NCBI GenBank assembly: GCA_021776275.1
Contig: JAJFGH010000097.1
Location: 1 to 38,365, forward strand
Length of the DNA stretch: 38,365 nucleotides
Source: Alphaproteobacteria bacterium
Lineage (GTDB): Bacteria; Pseudomonadota; Alphaproteobacteria; GCA-2746255
Reading direction: 5' to 3'
The notes beneath the pieces are model-generated. The model saw only the letters and a program-made list of their open reading frames with translations, had not been told where the DNA came from and searched no databases. The first letter of the stretch is position 1; the number at the start of each line of letters is the position of its first letter. The translations under genes and the position numbers were made by a program. Shown piece after piece: positions 23,745 to 32,325 of the stretch.

Positions 23745-24338
23745 CTACTCCTCGACGAGGCCGAGTTCCTGCTCCAACGCTGCGCACAGCATATGGCCAA
23801 GCATAATATGCATTTCCTGAATGCGCGACGTACGGTCGCTTGGGACAAGCAACAAGGGATCGGCCAGCCCCTTCAATTTGCCCCCGCCCTTGCCGCCGAA
23901 CGCCGCCGCGACAAGGCCCATCTCCCTGGCTTGCTCCAGGCCGAGCAGGACGTTTTTGCTTTGGCCGGAGGTGCTGATCCCGATAGCGACGTCGCCCGGC
24001 TTGCCGAGCGCCTCCACCTGGCGCGCAAAAAGCGCATCGAAGCCAAGGTCGTTGCCGATCGCCGTCAGCGCCGAGCTGTCCGTCGTCAGCGCGATCGCGG
24101 CAATGGCCTTGCGATTTTTCGAAAAGCGGACGACCAATTCCGTCGCCAGATGCTGGGCATCAGAGGCGCTGCCGCCATTGCCGAAGAAGAGAAGCTTGCC
24201 ACCTTCGCGGATCGCTTGCGCCGAGCGTTCGAGCAGGCTGCAAAAGGCCGCAGAAAGGGCTTGTTCCGTCGCCGCGGCGGTCGCGGCATGCTCGGCGAAT
24301 TCCGCCGCATAGAAGGCGTTTAAATCGAGTTTTATCAT
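23745..24338 (-). CDS. gmhA: Phosphoheptose isomerase
   Basis: GmhA converts sedoheptulose 7-phosphate to D-glycero-D-manno-heptose 7-phosphate, the first step towards ADP-heptose. The 197-aa SIS-domain protein has 'LLFFGNGGSASDAQHLATELVVRF', 'TTDSSALTAIGNDLGF' and 'GISTSGQSKNVL', all characteristic. ATG at 24338 (MIKLDLNAFY) is chosen over the track start because it overlaps the upstream gene by only 4 bp (ATGA), a typical translational coupling. hldE follows after 4 bp. Confidence 0.96.
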   Translation of the reverse strand: MIKLDLNAFYAAEFAEHAATAAATEQALSAAFCSLLERSAQAIREGGKLLFFGNGGSASDAQHLATELVVRFSKNRKAIAAIALTTDSSALTAIGNDLGFDALFARQVEALGKPGDVAIGISTSGQSKNVLLGLEQAREMGLVAAAFGGKGGGKLKGLADPLLLVPSDRTSRIQEMHIMLGHMLCAALEQELGLVEE

Positions 24339-25099
24339 GAGCTGAAACGTCCACTCCCCGGTCCCGTTTTGGAAAAAAGAGTGTACCAGATAAAGAGGCT
24401 GTTCGTGACCAGATAGCGCTTCCAAAGGCGCCCCGGCTCCGCGCACAACCGAAACAGCCATTCCAGGCCGGCCGCCTGCATCCAGTGCGGGGCGCGGCGG
24501 ACCGTGCCGGCGAGAAAATCAAAGGCGGCGCCGACGCCCACCAGGACGCCCGTGAGATGGGGCGCGTAGGCCGCCATCCAATATTCCTGCTTCGGACAGC
24601 CAAGGCCGACAAAGACCAGACCGGCGCCCGTGGCGTTGATGCGGGCAACCGTCTCGGCGTCTACCGCCGGCTCAAGGGGCAGCGCCGGCGGCGCCTCGAT
24701 ACCGGCAATCCGGAGCGTGGGAAAATGCATTTCCAACACCTGGCGCAACGCCGCCGCCGTCGCGGCATTGCCGCCGAAAAAATAAACCGGCACCGCCGCC
24801 GCCGCGGCTTTTGCCAACAGGCGCGCCGTCAAATCGGGTCCGGCGACGCGGCCCGCCTCGCCATAGCCTTGGCGCCGCAAGGCCCAGACCAGGGGCATGC
24901 CGTCGCTGGTTACCCAAAACGCGCCCTCCATGGCGGCCCGCAGGCGGCTGTCCTTTCTTGCCGTCGTCACCATGTGCACATTGGCGACGCAGACATAGCC
25001 GCCTTTCCCCGCCTTGGCCGCCTCCAGAATCGTTTCCGTGGCACCGGCAAGGTTCCCCACCGTCACCGGCGCCCCGACGACGTTTCCCCTAGGCTTCAA
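24335..25099 (-). CDS. WecG/TagA/CpsF family glycosyltransferase
   Basis: A GT26 glycosyltransferase of the WecG/TagA family, which transfers N-acetyl-mannosaminyl or similar residues to undecaprenyl-linked sugars at the inner membrane. Motifs: 'VCVANVHMVTTARKD', 'TSDGMPLVWALRRQG', 'RVAGPDL', 'FFGGNAATAAAL', 'VFVGLGCPKQEYWMA' and 'GVGAAFDFLAGTVRRAPHWMQ'. No ATG fits the family's opening ('NVVGAPVTVGNL'), so I use TTG at 25099, which overlaps the galE end by 11 bp and gives 254 aa. A GTG about 12 codons downstream is possible but would cut the first strand. The stop overlaps the gmhA start. The exact sugar is unknown. Confidence 0.88.
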   Translation of the reverse strand: MKPRGNVVGAPVTVGNLAGATETILEAAKAGKGGYVCVANVHMVTTARKDSRLRAAMEGAFWVTSDGMPLVWALRRQGYGEAGRVAGPDLTARLLAKAAAAAVPVYFFGGNAATAAALRQVLEMHFPTLRIAGIEAPPALPLEPAVDAETVARINATGAGLVFVGLGCPKQEYWMAAYAPHLTGVLVGVGAAFDFLAGTVRRAPHWMQAAGLEWLFRLCAEPGRLWKRYLVTNSLFIWYTLFSKTGPGSGRFSS

Positions 25100-26078
25100 C
25101 GCCGCCCTCCCGGTATTTCCGCTCCCAGTTGAACGCCGTCTCGACGATGAAACGCAAATTGTCGTGTTTTGGCTGCCAGCCAAGGGCCGCCCGGATGCGC
25201 GACGCGTCGGCCACCAGCGCCGGCGGGTCGCCCGCCCGCCTTGGCCCTTCCGCAACGGTGAAATCGATACCGGATACCTGCTTCACCATCGCGACGACCT
25301 CGCGCACGCTGGCCCCATGGCCATAGCCGCAATTGAGAACGAGGCCCTCGCCGCCCGCCGCCAAATGGTCGAGGGCGGCGCGATGGGCCGCCGCCAGATC
25401 CGACACATGAATGTAATCGCGCACACAGGTGCCATCCGGCGTCGCATGGTCGGTGCCGAAAAGTTCAATTTTCGGGCGAACGCCGAGGGCCGCCTGCAAG
25501 GCGAGCGGAACAAGATGGGATTCCGGATCGTGGGCTTCGCCAATCCTGGCCTCCGGGTCCGCCCCGGCGGCATTGAAATAGCGCAGGATGACGCAACGCA
25601 AATCAGATGCGCGGGCCGCGTCCTGCAAAATCCGTTCGCTCATCATCTTGGAAGCGCCGTAAGGATTGATGGGAAGCAGGGCTGCATCTTCGGAAACTTT
25701 TTCCCCCTCCGGCAGGCCATAGACCGCCGCCGTCGAAGAGAAGACAAAATGTTTGACGCCGAAACGGACGCAGCGCGCAACCAGGGCCAGCGTGTTTTGC
25801 GTATTGTTCCGGTAATATTTCAACGGATCGGTAATGGATTCGGCAACTTCGATATGGGCAGCGAAATGCACGACCCCATCGAACGCGTTTTCCTGAAAAA
25901 GCGCGTCCATCGCCGCGTCGTCCGCCAGGTCGGCGACCACCAACCTGCCGGCAAGCACCGCCCAAGGGTGGCCCGCCGAAAGATTGTCGACGACAACCAG
26001 ATCGTGGCCGGCCGCGGCCAGCTCCAAAACCGTATGGCTGCCGATATAGCCCGCGCCGCCCGTTACCAATAGCCGCAT
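25089..26078 (-). CDS. galE: UDP-glucose 4-epimerase
   Basis: An extended short-chain dehydrogenase of 329 aa that interconverts UDP-glucose and UDP-galactose (or their N-acetyl forms), supplying sugar donors for surface glycans. NAD-binding 'VTGGAGYIGSHTVLEL', catalytic Ser region 'FSSTAAVYG', 'NPYGASKMMSE' (Tyr-x-x-x-Lys) and 'RYFNAAGADPE' are all typical of GalE. It begins 10 bp after the upstream GT4 gene and overlaps the start of the wecG-like gene, so it belongs to the same operon. Confidence 0.94.
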   Translation of the reverse strand: MRLLVTGGAGYIGSHTVLELAAAGHDLVVVDNLSAGHPWAVLAGRLVVADLADDAAMDALFQENAFDGVVHFAAHIEVAESITDPLKYYRNNTQNTLALVARCVRFGVKHFVFSSTAAVYGLPEGEKVSEDAALLPINPYGASKMMSERILQDAARASDLRCVILRYFNAAGADPEARIGEAHDPESHLVPLALQAALGVRPKIELFGTDHATPDGTCVRDYIHVSDLAAAHRAALDHLAAGGEGLVLNCGYGHGASVREVVAMVKQVSGIDFTVAEGPRRAGDPPALVADASRIRAALGWQPKHDNLRFIVETAFNWERKYREGGVEA

Positions 26079-26083
26079 GCTGC

Positions 26084-26133
26084 TCCCCCTACACGCGCGC
26101 CGCGCGGCTCCCCTTACACGCGCGCCGCGCGGC
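26084..26133. repeat. Tandem 25-bp duplication at the 3' end of the GT4 gene
   Basis: TACACGCGCGCCGCGCGGC occurs twice in a row with a 25-bp period (26090-26108 and 26115-26133), with near-identical CTCCCC/TCCCCT linkers. It spans the last codons and stop of the GT4 gene. Because 25 is not a multiple of three, the second copy is read in another frame and alters the C-terminus. Confidence 0.85.
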
Positions 26134-27273
26134 CTCGTAAATTTCCATCAGGCGCACATAGTTTACGTCCGCCGTGTAGTTTTTCGCATACGCCTCTCGG
26201 GCATGGGCGCCCATGGCCGCCATGCGTTGCGGGTTGGCCGCCGCGAAGCGCACTTTCTCGGCCAGATCCGACGCGTCCCCCGGTGTGAAATGCAGGCCCG
26301 TTTTTCCGTCTTCCACGATTTCCGCCATTGCCCCCAATTTCGATGCGATCACCGGCAGCCCGGCCCGAAAGGCTTCCAGCAACACCATTGGGAAACCTTC
26401 GTACCATTCCGAGGGCAGCACAAGAAAGGTGGCACGGCCCATTTCGCCGGCGATCGCCGCCCCAGGCAGCGCGCCGGCGGCATCGATCCAATCGCCCTTG
26501 CGGCGGCGAACCGTTGCCAAAAGCGGCCCTTCGCCGACCAGCCGCAGCGGCACGTCCAAGCTCTCCCAGGCGTCGAGCAGGGTGCCAAGCCCCTTCTCCG
26601 GGCTTAGCCGCCCGACGAAAAGGCCGCCGCGACGACCCGCGGCATGCTCGACCGCCGCGCGATCATCGGGAAGAAAGTTTGGCTTTACCTGAATGTGCGC
26701 CGCCGGCAAACCGCCCTCGACGAATTTTTGCTTGGCAAATTGCGTCAGCGCAATGAAACGGTCTGGCCGCGTTGCCCAGGTGTCCCGTTTCCGGTGATAG
26801 GAAACCATGCGCGCGACGGCAAAAGACCCCGGTTGCGAGCCGCGATAGCAGCCATGCAGAACGGCCCGGTAGGGCGAACGGTGAACGCATTCCTCGCAAA
26901 TTTGGCCGTCGCGATAAAGCGTCGCCGCCGGACAGATGAGCCGGTAATTGTGCAGCGTCATCACCGAAGCAATGCGCGCGTCCCGGCAGGCATCGAAAAT
27001 GGACGGCGTCAGAAGCGGAAAGAAATTATGCACATGCACAAGGTCCGGCGCATGTTCCGCCAGCGCCTTCGCCATCTGCCCCCGGGCCCTCGCCGAATAG
27101 GGCGCGGCCAGCGCCGTTTGCAAGGCCCCAAGCGGGCCCTGAATGGCGGCGTTGGCAATCGTAAATTCCCGAACCTCCTGCCCGTTGCCTTCCAGCAACG
27201 CCCGCTCATTGGCGAACACGGCGTCTTCGCCGCCGGCTTGCCGGTAAAAATTATGAACGAGCAGAACGCGCAT
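26089..27273 (-). CDS. GT4-family glycosyltransferase
   Basis: A 394-aa GT-B fold glycosyltransferase. The N-terminal domain opens 'MRVLLVHNFYRQAGGEDAVF' and contains 'HNYRLICPAATLYRDG' with a cysteine cluster ('ICEECVHRSPY'). The C-terminal nucleotide-sugar-binding domain shows 'GLFVGRLSPEKGLGTLLDAW' and the E-x7-E motif near 'EGFPMVLLEAFRAGLPVIAS'. Donor and acceptor are unknown. Of the two ATGs (27279 and 27273) I take 27273: a degraded copy of this region at 29.4-29.5 kb keeps the second ATG and the GGGG upstream but not the first ATG. A tandem duplication alters its last codons. It leads the galE-wecG-gmhA-hldE operon. Confidence 0.9.
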   Translation of the reverse strand: MRVLLVHNFYRQAGGEDAVFANERALLEGNGQEVREFTIANAAIQGPLGALQTALAAPYSARARGQMAKALAEHAPDLVHVHNFFPLLTPSIFDACRDARIASVMTLHNYRLICPAATLYRDGQICEECVHRSPYRAVLHGCYRGSQPGSFAVARMVSYHRKRDTWATRPDRFIALTQFAKQKFVEGGLPAAHIQVKPNFLPDDRAAVEHAAGRRGGLFVGRLSPEKGLGTLLDAWESLDVPLRLVGEGPLLATVRRRKGDWIDAAGALPGAAIAGEMGRATFLVLPSEWYEGFPMVLLEAFRAGLPVIASKLGAMAEIVEDGKTGLHFTPGDASDLAEKVRFAAANPQRMAAMGAHAREAYAKNYTADVNYVRLMEIYEAARRACKGSRAARV

Positions 27274-27473
27274 GGGCATTGCCCCGAAAGAGGTCGCGAA
27301 GCGGCCGTCTGGCCACGAAGGGGGCCTTCAACTTCGCCCGAAAATGCAAGGAATAATGCAAAACGATGCCCCTGAAGACGGGAATTATCCCCCCCAATGA
27401 AGCTCCTGCCTAGCCCCGATATGGCCTAAATCCACCGTTGCGCACCGGCGGCGCTAGCGTCTATCGTCGCCGG

Positions 27474-28172
27474 GTGGATAAGGCAAAATTCCTACCAAAA
27501 GCCAGGGTCGTCGATCGCTGCCGCACCGTCGCCGAATTCGCACGCGGGAAGGACGTTCTCCATATCGGCATGGGCGGCTACCTCGAAAACGACAGCGGGA
27601 CACAATCCTATCTGGCATCCGATCTTTCCAAATCGATGCATGGCTACCTTTCCCGCACGGCTTCTCGCTTGACCGGCCTGGACCCCAACCCTCAGGCGGT
27701 CGAGACCATGCGCCAGATCATCCCAGGCGAATACGTCGTAGGCGACATCACCGACCCGCAGGCGACAGCGCCGCTCAAACATCGCTTCGATGCCGTCCTC
27801 TTGCTCGATGTCATCGAACATCTCGACAATTTCCGGTCCACCCTGCAGAACATCCGTCCGCTACTTAATGAGGATGGGAGGCTGGTTATCACAACTGCCA
27901 ATGCCTATTGCTTCGAGTCCATGCTGAAAATGTTGTTGCGCTACGAAGCCGTCCACGAAGAGCATACTTGCTATTTCAGCTACCTCACGATGAAACGTTT
28001 GCTTGCCATGAACGGGTTTGAGATCGACACGTTTTGCTTCTACAGCGAGGGCGAACGCCGCCCGGTCGGAGCCTTTGGATGGCTCGGCTATCTTTCCCTT
28101 AAGCTGGTCACGCTTTTTTTCCCGCAATATGCCGAGGGGATATTCGTGGTGGCGAAACCAAGTTCCGCCTAA
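27474..28172 (+). CDS. Class I SAM-dependent methyltransferase in the glycan locus
   Basis: A methyltransferase of about 232 aa. An atypical motif I, 'VLHIGMGGYLEND', is followed by 'ITDPQATAPLKHRFDAVLLLDVIEHLDN' (post-I/motif II region) and 'LLNEDGRLVITTANAY'. The C-terminus has a hydrophobic segment 'GAFGWLGYLSLKLVTLFF' that may lie on the membrane. The family is that of small methyltransferases near polysaccharide genes that modify a sugar or lipid-linked intermediate; the substrate is unknown. The track start is TTG at 27438; I prefer GTG at 27474, which removes a poor 12-residue leader, but either may be right. It is divergent from the GT4 gene and followed by another GT4. Confidence 0.8.
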   Translation: MDKAKFLPKARVVDRCRTVAEFARGKDVLHIGMGGYLENDSGTQSYLASDLSKSMHGYLSRTASRLTGLDPNPQAVETMRQIIPGEYVVGDITDPQATAPLKHRFDAVLLLDVIEHLDNFRSTLQNIRPLLNEDGRLVITTANAYCFESMLKMLLRYEAVHEEHTCYFSYLTMKRLLAMNGFEIDTFCFYSEGERRPVGAFGWLGYLSLKLVTLFFPQYAEGIFVVAKPSSA

Positions 28173-28243
28173 CGGGCGGCAAGGAACGCCGCTATTTGTT
28201 ATAGGCTTAGCGCCGGGCCCTTTGGACTCAAGGACATTCCTTG

Positions 28244-29410
28244 ATGCGAATCATACAAGTCATCACCGCGTTTTGGCTGGGGGGCGCCGAGGAAGTCGCC
28301 ATCAACCTAGCCCTTGGCTTAAGACAGCGCGGCCATGACTCGTGCGTGGTGGCGGTGAACACGCCAAAGGCCGCCGATAGGGTGGGCGAAGACCAAAAAA
28401 AACGCCTTTCCGAGGGGGGCGTAGAATTCCTGGAAATTGGCGGGCCGCATTTTCGTCTAAACAGTTTGATCGCCCCCTTCCGGCTGGCGTCTTTCTGCCG
28501 CGCGTGGAAACCGGATGTCGTACATTCCCACACGGATATACCGGATTTCACCCTCTCTCTGGCGCGGCGCATCACCAACATTGCCCTCGCGAGAACCATT
28601 CACAACACCACGCTGTGGCCGACACACCATCTAATGGGATGGGTCAGCGAGCAGCGCTTTCGCGACGATTTGATTGTCCACATCTCCGATGGCGCAAAGG
28701 CTGCCTACAGAAAGCTCCGGCAGAAATATGCGCTCCCGGAATCCCGGACACAGGTGACCATCCCAAATGGCGTTCGCAAAGCATCCGAGAAGGAACGCTT
28801 CGACCGCACCGCACTGGTTCGCGAATGTGGCGCAAACGCCGAGAAGATTCTTTTTTGTTTCGCTGGGCGGTTTACGTCTCAAAAGGGTTTCGACATCCTT
28901 CTTGACGCATTTGAACGCTTGCCGGAAGGGGTGTTGAACAAGCTACAGCTGCATGCTTTTGGCGAGGGTGAAGAAAAGGGCCGATATTTTAATCGGGTGG
29001 CCGAACAGCAATTGCCCATTTTTTTTCACTCGCCGATTCCCGAAATCCGCCGCCTTTTTCCTGCCTTCGACGCCGTTGTTATGCCTTCTCGTTTTGAAGG
29101 GCTTCCTCTTGTCGCCCTCGAGAGTCTCGCCGCCGGTGTCCCCGTCATTGGCACATCCGCTCCGGGCCTGGGAGAAACGCTCCCGCCTGAATGGCCGCTG
29201 AAAGTGCCGGTTGAGAATGCTACCGCGCTTGGAAAGCTGATCGCGGATTTCGTGGGCGGCGCTTTCAATACGGAACAGCTTCGCGAGAGGGCGGCGCGCT
29301 GGGGGGATCGTTTTACAGTAGACAAGATGGTCGAAGCCTATGACACGGCGTACCGAGATTATCTTTCCCTCAAAAAAGGGCCTCACGAAGAGAAAGGGAT
29401 CGCCCACTAA
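28244..29410 (+). CDS. GT4-family glycosyltransferase
   Basis: A 388-aa GT-B enzyme: 'IIQVITAFWLGGAEEVAINLA' (the GGAE motif of GT4 transferases), 'PDVVHSHTDIPDF', 'IPNGV', 'CFAGRFTSQKGFDILLDAF', and 'PSRFEGLPLVALESLAAGVPVIGT' with the E-x7-E catalytic motif. The donor and linkage are unknown. The track starts at a TTG directly before an ATG; the ATG at 28244 is used, with AAGGA about 9 nt upstream. It lies 71 bp after the methyltransferase on the same strand and converges on the ligase gene, with a degraded GT4 start region between them. Confidence 0.9.
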   Translation: MRIIQVITAFWLGGAEEVAINLALGLRQRGHDSCVVAVNTPKAADRVGEDQKKRLSEGGVEFLEIGGPHFRLNSLIAPFRLASFCRAWKPDVVHSHTDIPDFTLSLARRITNIALARTIHNTTLWPTHHLMGWVSEQRFRDDLIVHISDGAKAAYRKLRQKYALPESRTQVTIPNGVRKASEKERFDRTALVRECGANAEKILFCFAGRFTSQKGFDILLDAFERLPEGVLNKLQLHAFGEGEEKGRYFNRVAEQQLPIFFHSPIPEIRRLFPAFDAVVMPSRFEGLPLVALESLAAGVPVIGTSAPGLGETLPPEWPLKVPVENATALGKLIADFVGGAFNTEQLRERAARWGDRFTVDKMVEAYDTAYRDYLSLKKGPHEEKGIAH

Positions 29411-29484
29411 CACTTGTTCGCTCGCGAACACAGCATCCTTGCCCCCACCTGTTGGCAAAAATCATGGAGAAGAAGAACGCGCAT
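29408..29484 (-). pseudogene. Degraded 5' fragment of a GT4 glycosyltransferase gene
   Basis: Minus-strand codons from ATG at 29484 read 'MRVLLLHDFCQQVG', then after a one-base frameshift 'GKDAVFASEQVLVG'. This parallels the start of the GT4 at 27273 ('MRVLLVHNFYRQAGGEDAVFANE'). The similarity continues upstream of the start codon to about 29580, matching the 5' region at 27274-27370 (for example the shared GCGAAGCGGCCG and a CCCGAA...GAATAATG block). Only about 25 codons remain, and the ligase gene's 3' end (stop at 29462) now overlaps it. It is a relic of gene duplication or rearrangement. Confidence 0.75.
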
Positions 29485-30829
29485 GCGCCTGCCCCCGGAG
29501 GAGGCTGCGAAGCGGCCGGCGGCGGCGAAACGGCACCGATAGCCTTGCCCGAAGGTTAAGCGAATAATGGACGATAATCCCCCAAAAGAAGTAATAGAGA
29601 ATCGTGTTAAAGGGCTTCTCGAAGGCATCTTCGCCGATCGCAAAAATCCAGATCAGAAGGAAAAATACGAAAAGGACCATGAGCCGCTCTTGCCCGACAC
29701 GGTATTTTGCCCGACGGCACAATTGCATGGCACGGCTCCACAACAGTACCAGCGCAATATGCATCCAAATAAAGGCAAAGAGACCGACCACGCCGAGGCG
29801 CGCGAAAATCGAAATATAAGAATTATGCGGTTCGCGAACGACCGAACCTGACAGGTTGACGAAATCGACCAGCGGTTCGCCATAGCCGAGACCAAAGAGC
29901 AAATTGTCCAAGCTGGACGTCACCTGTCTCCAGATATCAATCCACCATCCGAGACGAAGGCCCACGCCTCCGGCCGCCCCCGCCAATTCGCCGCTGCCCC
30001 CGCCTCCTACGATTGTCCCAAAATGGGCGATCATGAATTCGAGCGAGATGGTGCCTCCGATACGGCCGGTGATCTGAATGCCCAGCGCGGAAACAACGAG
30101 AAGGGCGCACATCCCAAAAATCAGAGAGGACGACATTTTCACGAAGGAGCTGCGGTACTGCCAGGCAAACAACAGCAACATCGCGATCACCTGAAGGTAA
30201 ACCGTCCGTGCCTGGAAGAAGGCGACGACATAAGCCAGCAAAATCGGCGCCAACAGCATCGGCCCGAAAAGGATCGTTTTTGGCCGAACGATCATGAGAT
30301 ACGCCGCCGCCATCAACATAATGACGGACGTGTTTATGTACTGGAAGAAAATCGTGACCTTGTTCCCGGCGGCGGAAATAATCGAGGGCGAAAGGCTTTG
30401 GAAAAAATCGCCGATGGGAAAAGTCAGGCCGTAAACAACGCCTATGGCAAGCAACTTCGGAAGCCACCGAAAAAAACGCTCGATATTTGCTTCCTTAGTC
30501 GCAAAAACAAAGCCGACCCAAAGGAAAAGGGATTCAAGGATATGGGTCGCATCGCGAAACGCCCACATTCCATGTTGTGGAATATTGATGATAAGCTGTA
30601 CGAATCCGACCCCCCACCAAAGAAGAAAAGGCAAAAGAAAGATCGCGTGTGAAAAGCGCGGTAAAAACCGGACGTCCGTAAGCCACAGAAGGTAGCACAA
30701 CAACAGCAACTCGCCGAAGGGGGCGCCGATGCCTGGCGGCACGCGCAGGATCATGAAGCCATAGTTTAGGATCAGATAACAGGCGAGGATGAAAAGAGTC
30801 AGCCGGTCTCGAACGTTCGTCAGAGTCAA
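29462..30829 (-). CDS. O-antigen ligase/polymerase-like membrane protein
   Basis: A 455-aa polytopic membrane protein with about ten to twelve hydrophobic helices and a large loop preceding 'REPHNSYISIFARLGVVGLFAF', the H-x-N-S/x-G pattern of the Wzy/WaaL (O-antigen ligase) superfamily. It either polymerises repeat units or joins them to lipid A core; sequence alone does not decide. The start is TTG at 30829, with GGAAAGAG 6 nt upstream and no better codon. The gene is notably A+T-rich relative to the left half of the window. Its last codons (an Arg-rich tail, 'FRRRRPLRSLLRGQ') run over the degraded GT4 fragment, so the C-terminus may have been acquired by read-through into that relic. Confidence 0.85.
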   Translation of the reverse strand: MTLTNVRDRLTLFILACYLILNYGFMILRVPPGIGAPFGELLLLCYLLWLTDVRFLPRFSHAIFLLPFLLWWGVGFVQLIINIPQHGMWAFRDATHILESLFLWVGFVFATKEANIERFFRWLPKLLAIGVVYGLTFPIGDFFQSLSPSIISAAGNKVTIFFQYINTSVIMLMAAAYLMIVRPKTILFGPMLLAPILLAYVVAFFQARTVYLQVIAMLLLFAWQYRSSFVKMSSSLIFGMCALLVVSALGIQITGRIGGTISLEFMIAHFGTIVGGGGSGELAGAAGGVGLRLGWWIDIWRQVTSSLDNLLFGLGYGEPLVDFVNLSGSVVREPHNSYISIFARLGVVGLFAFIWMHIALVLLWSRAMQLCRRAKYRVGQERLMVLFVFFLLIWIFAIGEDAFEKPFNTILYYFFWGIIVHYSLNLRARLSVPFRRRRPLRSLLRGQAHARSSSP

Positions 30830-30921
30830 AACGATCTCTTTCCAAAAAGCGTCCGGAAGCTTTTCATAAACCTGAAGAGCCCATATTCCCTACCCGGACA
30901 CCTCAAGAAACCTCCACAACA

Positions 30922-31644
30922 CTACTTCACACATTCAACGTATAAAGATTCTGGCTTATATTCATTGCCTTCTTCATCCACCTCAAGGCCGAACGATTTC
31001 CAATCCGGAATATCGCTTTCGTTGAAATGCCGGACGGTGATGTCGCGAAACCCTGCTTGCTTCAGGGCAAGCCTTAGATTGCATTCATCATACATCCATT
31101 GATGCGTTTCTCCACGCTTACGCGCGTCTCCCAATATCCTGTTTTCCAGGCACCGCCGCACGGGCGGCTGCTGTTGCGTTCCAAAGGATTCCCTTCGAAC
31201 GCACTGCTCGATCATATCCGCGATGCAAGCATCGTGCTTGTCAAGCGCGGCCGCATCTTCCCTGCAACGCTCCAGGCTGGACAAATAATTTCGTGCAAGG
31301 CTTTCCAGATCGGGCACGCATATTCGTTGAATGCCGCCCGGCTTCAATGCACGATAAATTTCCCCTAAATAGGCGGGAACATCCCCGCGATCGATATGTT
31401 CAAGAATATGCGAATGATAAACGGCGTCGACACTTTCATCCGGAAACGGGATGCCTTTTCTCAGATCCCAAGCCAGTACATTGCTGGAAAGAGAAAGCAA
31501 ACGACGGCGCCGTTCCTTATTTAGAAAGGGCACAACCAATAAACGAAGAAACCGGTTTCTCTTTATGCGAAGGTAGATTGACCAATCGATGTTGATGCAT
31601 CGAGCCGAGGTCTTCGTGCCACATCCAAGATTTAGTACACGCAT
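30922..31644 (-). CDS. SAM-dependent methyltransferase (COG4627-like)
   Basis: A 240-aa methyltransferase. It opens directly with motif I 'MRVLNLGCGTKTSARCINID', then has 'DLRKGIPFPDESVDAVYHSHILEHID' and 'IYRALKPGGIQRICVPDLESLA'. It lacks an N-terminal extension and carries a long insert with Arg/Cys-rich sequence before the C-terminus ('THQWMYDECNLRLALKQAGF'). Relatives are common in O-antigen loci and presumed to act on sugar intermediates. The track starts at a GTG three codons upstream; ATG at 31644 is preferred. It is divergent from the tagD-like gene. The region is A+T-rich. Confidence 0.82.
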   Translation of the reverse strand: MRVLNLGCGTKTSARCINIDWSIYLRIKRNRFLRLLVVPFLNKERRRRLLSLSSNVLAWDLRKGIPFPDESVDAVYHSHILEHIDRGDVPAYLGEIYRALKPGGIQRICVPDLESLARNYLSSLERCREDAAALDKHDACIADMIEQCVRRESFGTQQQPPVRRCLENRILGDARKRGETHQWMYDECNLRLALKQAGFRDITVRHFNESDIPDWKSFGLEVDEEGNEYKPESLYVECVK

Positions 31645-31826
31645 AGAATACACGATCTCCGGCGGATAATTCCCCTTATTGAACCACCGAATTTACAATT
31701 CGCAAGGAAAAATACGGCGCGCCTAAATTTGGATGGGGATACCCTGTCATTGTGTCCCCCCCTCAAATTGGATACGGTTGCACCCAATCCAGAGGTCGTC
31801 TGGACGAACCTTGGATAGGCGTAACT

Positions 31827-32315
31827 GTGGCACTCAACAAACAGCCGGCCGCCCAGCATAAAACGGTCCTTACCTACGGGACATACGATCTGTTTCATGT
31901 TGGGCACCTTCGATTGTTTAAGCGGTTGAAAGCGCTTGGTGATAAATTGATCGTCGGCGTTTCCACAGACGAATTCAATTCCATAAAAGGGAAGCGAACG
32001 ATTATACCCTTTTCCCAAAGGGCCGAAATTATCGAGTCCATAGTTTGCGTCGACCTTGTCATTCCGGAAAAGAGCTGGTCGCAAAAAGTCGACGACATCA
32101 AAACCCATGGCGTCGATATTTTTGCCATGGGCGATGACTGGCACGGGAAATTTGATGATCTAAAGGCATATTGCGAGGTCCACTATCTTCCGAGAACTGC
32201 CTGCATATCCTCGACCGAAATAAAGCACGCGCTGGAAACCATCTATGAATTGAGCCCCAAAGAACTGGCTATTCAATATGAAGTGCTGCACCAGCTCCTT
32301 GCCGATTTAAAATAG
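31827..32315 (+). CDS. TagD-like glycerol-3-phosphate cytidylyltransferase family protein
   Basis: About 162 aa of nucleotidyltransferase fold: 'TYGTYDLFHVGHLRLFKRLKA' (the HxGH site), 'KLIVGVSTDEFN', 'KGKRTIIPFSQRAEII' and 'DIFAMGDDWHGKFDDL', all matching TagD, which makes CDP-glycerol from CTP and glycerol 3-phosphate. 'RTACISSTEIKH' corresponds to the ISTT-type motif near the end. About 30 extra C-terminal residues ('TIYELSPKELAIQYEVLHQLL') extend beyond short TagDs. The track start (GTG at 31752) gives a poor leader; GTG at 31827, with GGATAGG before it, is preferred. It is followed after 10 bp by a TagF/TagB-like transferase gene, so the two probably act in sequence. Confidence 0.88.
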   Translation: MALNKQPAAQHKTVLTYGTYDLFHVGHLRLFKRLKALGDKLIVGVSTDEFNSIKGKRTIIPFSQRAEIIESIVCVDLVIPEKSWSQKVDDIKTHGVDIFAMGDDWHGKFDDLKAYCEVHYLPRTACISSTEIKHALETIYELSPKELAIQYEVLHQLLADLK

Positions 32316-32325
32316 CGGTCTTGCG

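Noticed and set aside
28943-29458. Minus-strand 171-aa ORF opposite the second GT4
   Set aside because: Apart from its first few codons, which belong to the GT4 relic, it is antisense to a clear GT4 gene and lacks motifs.
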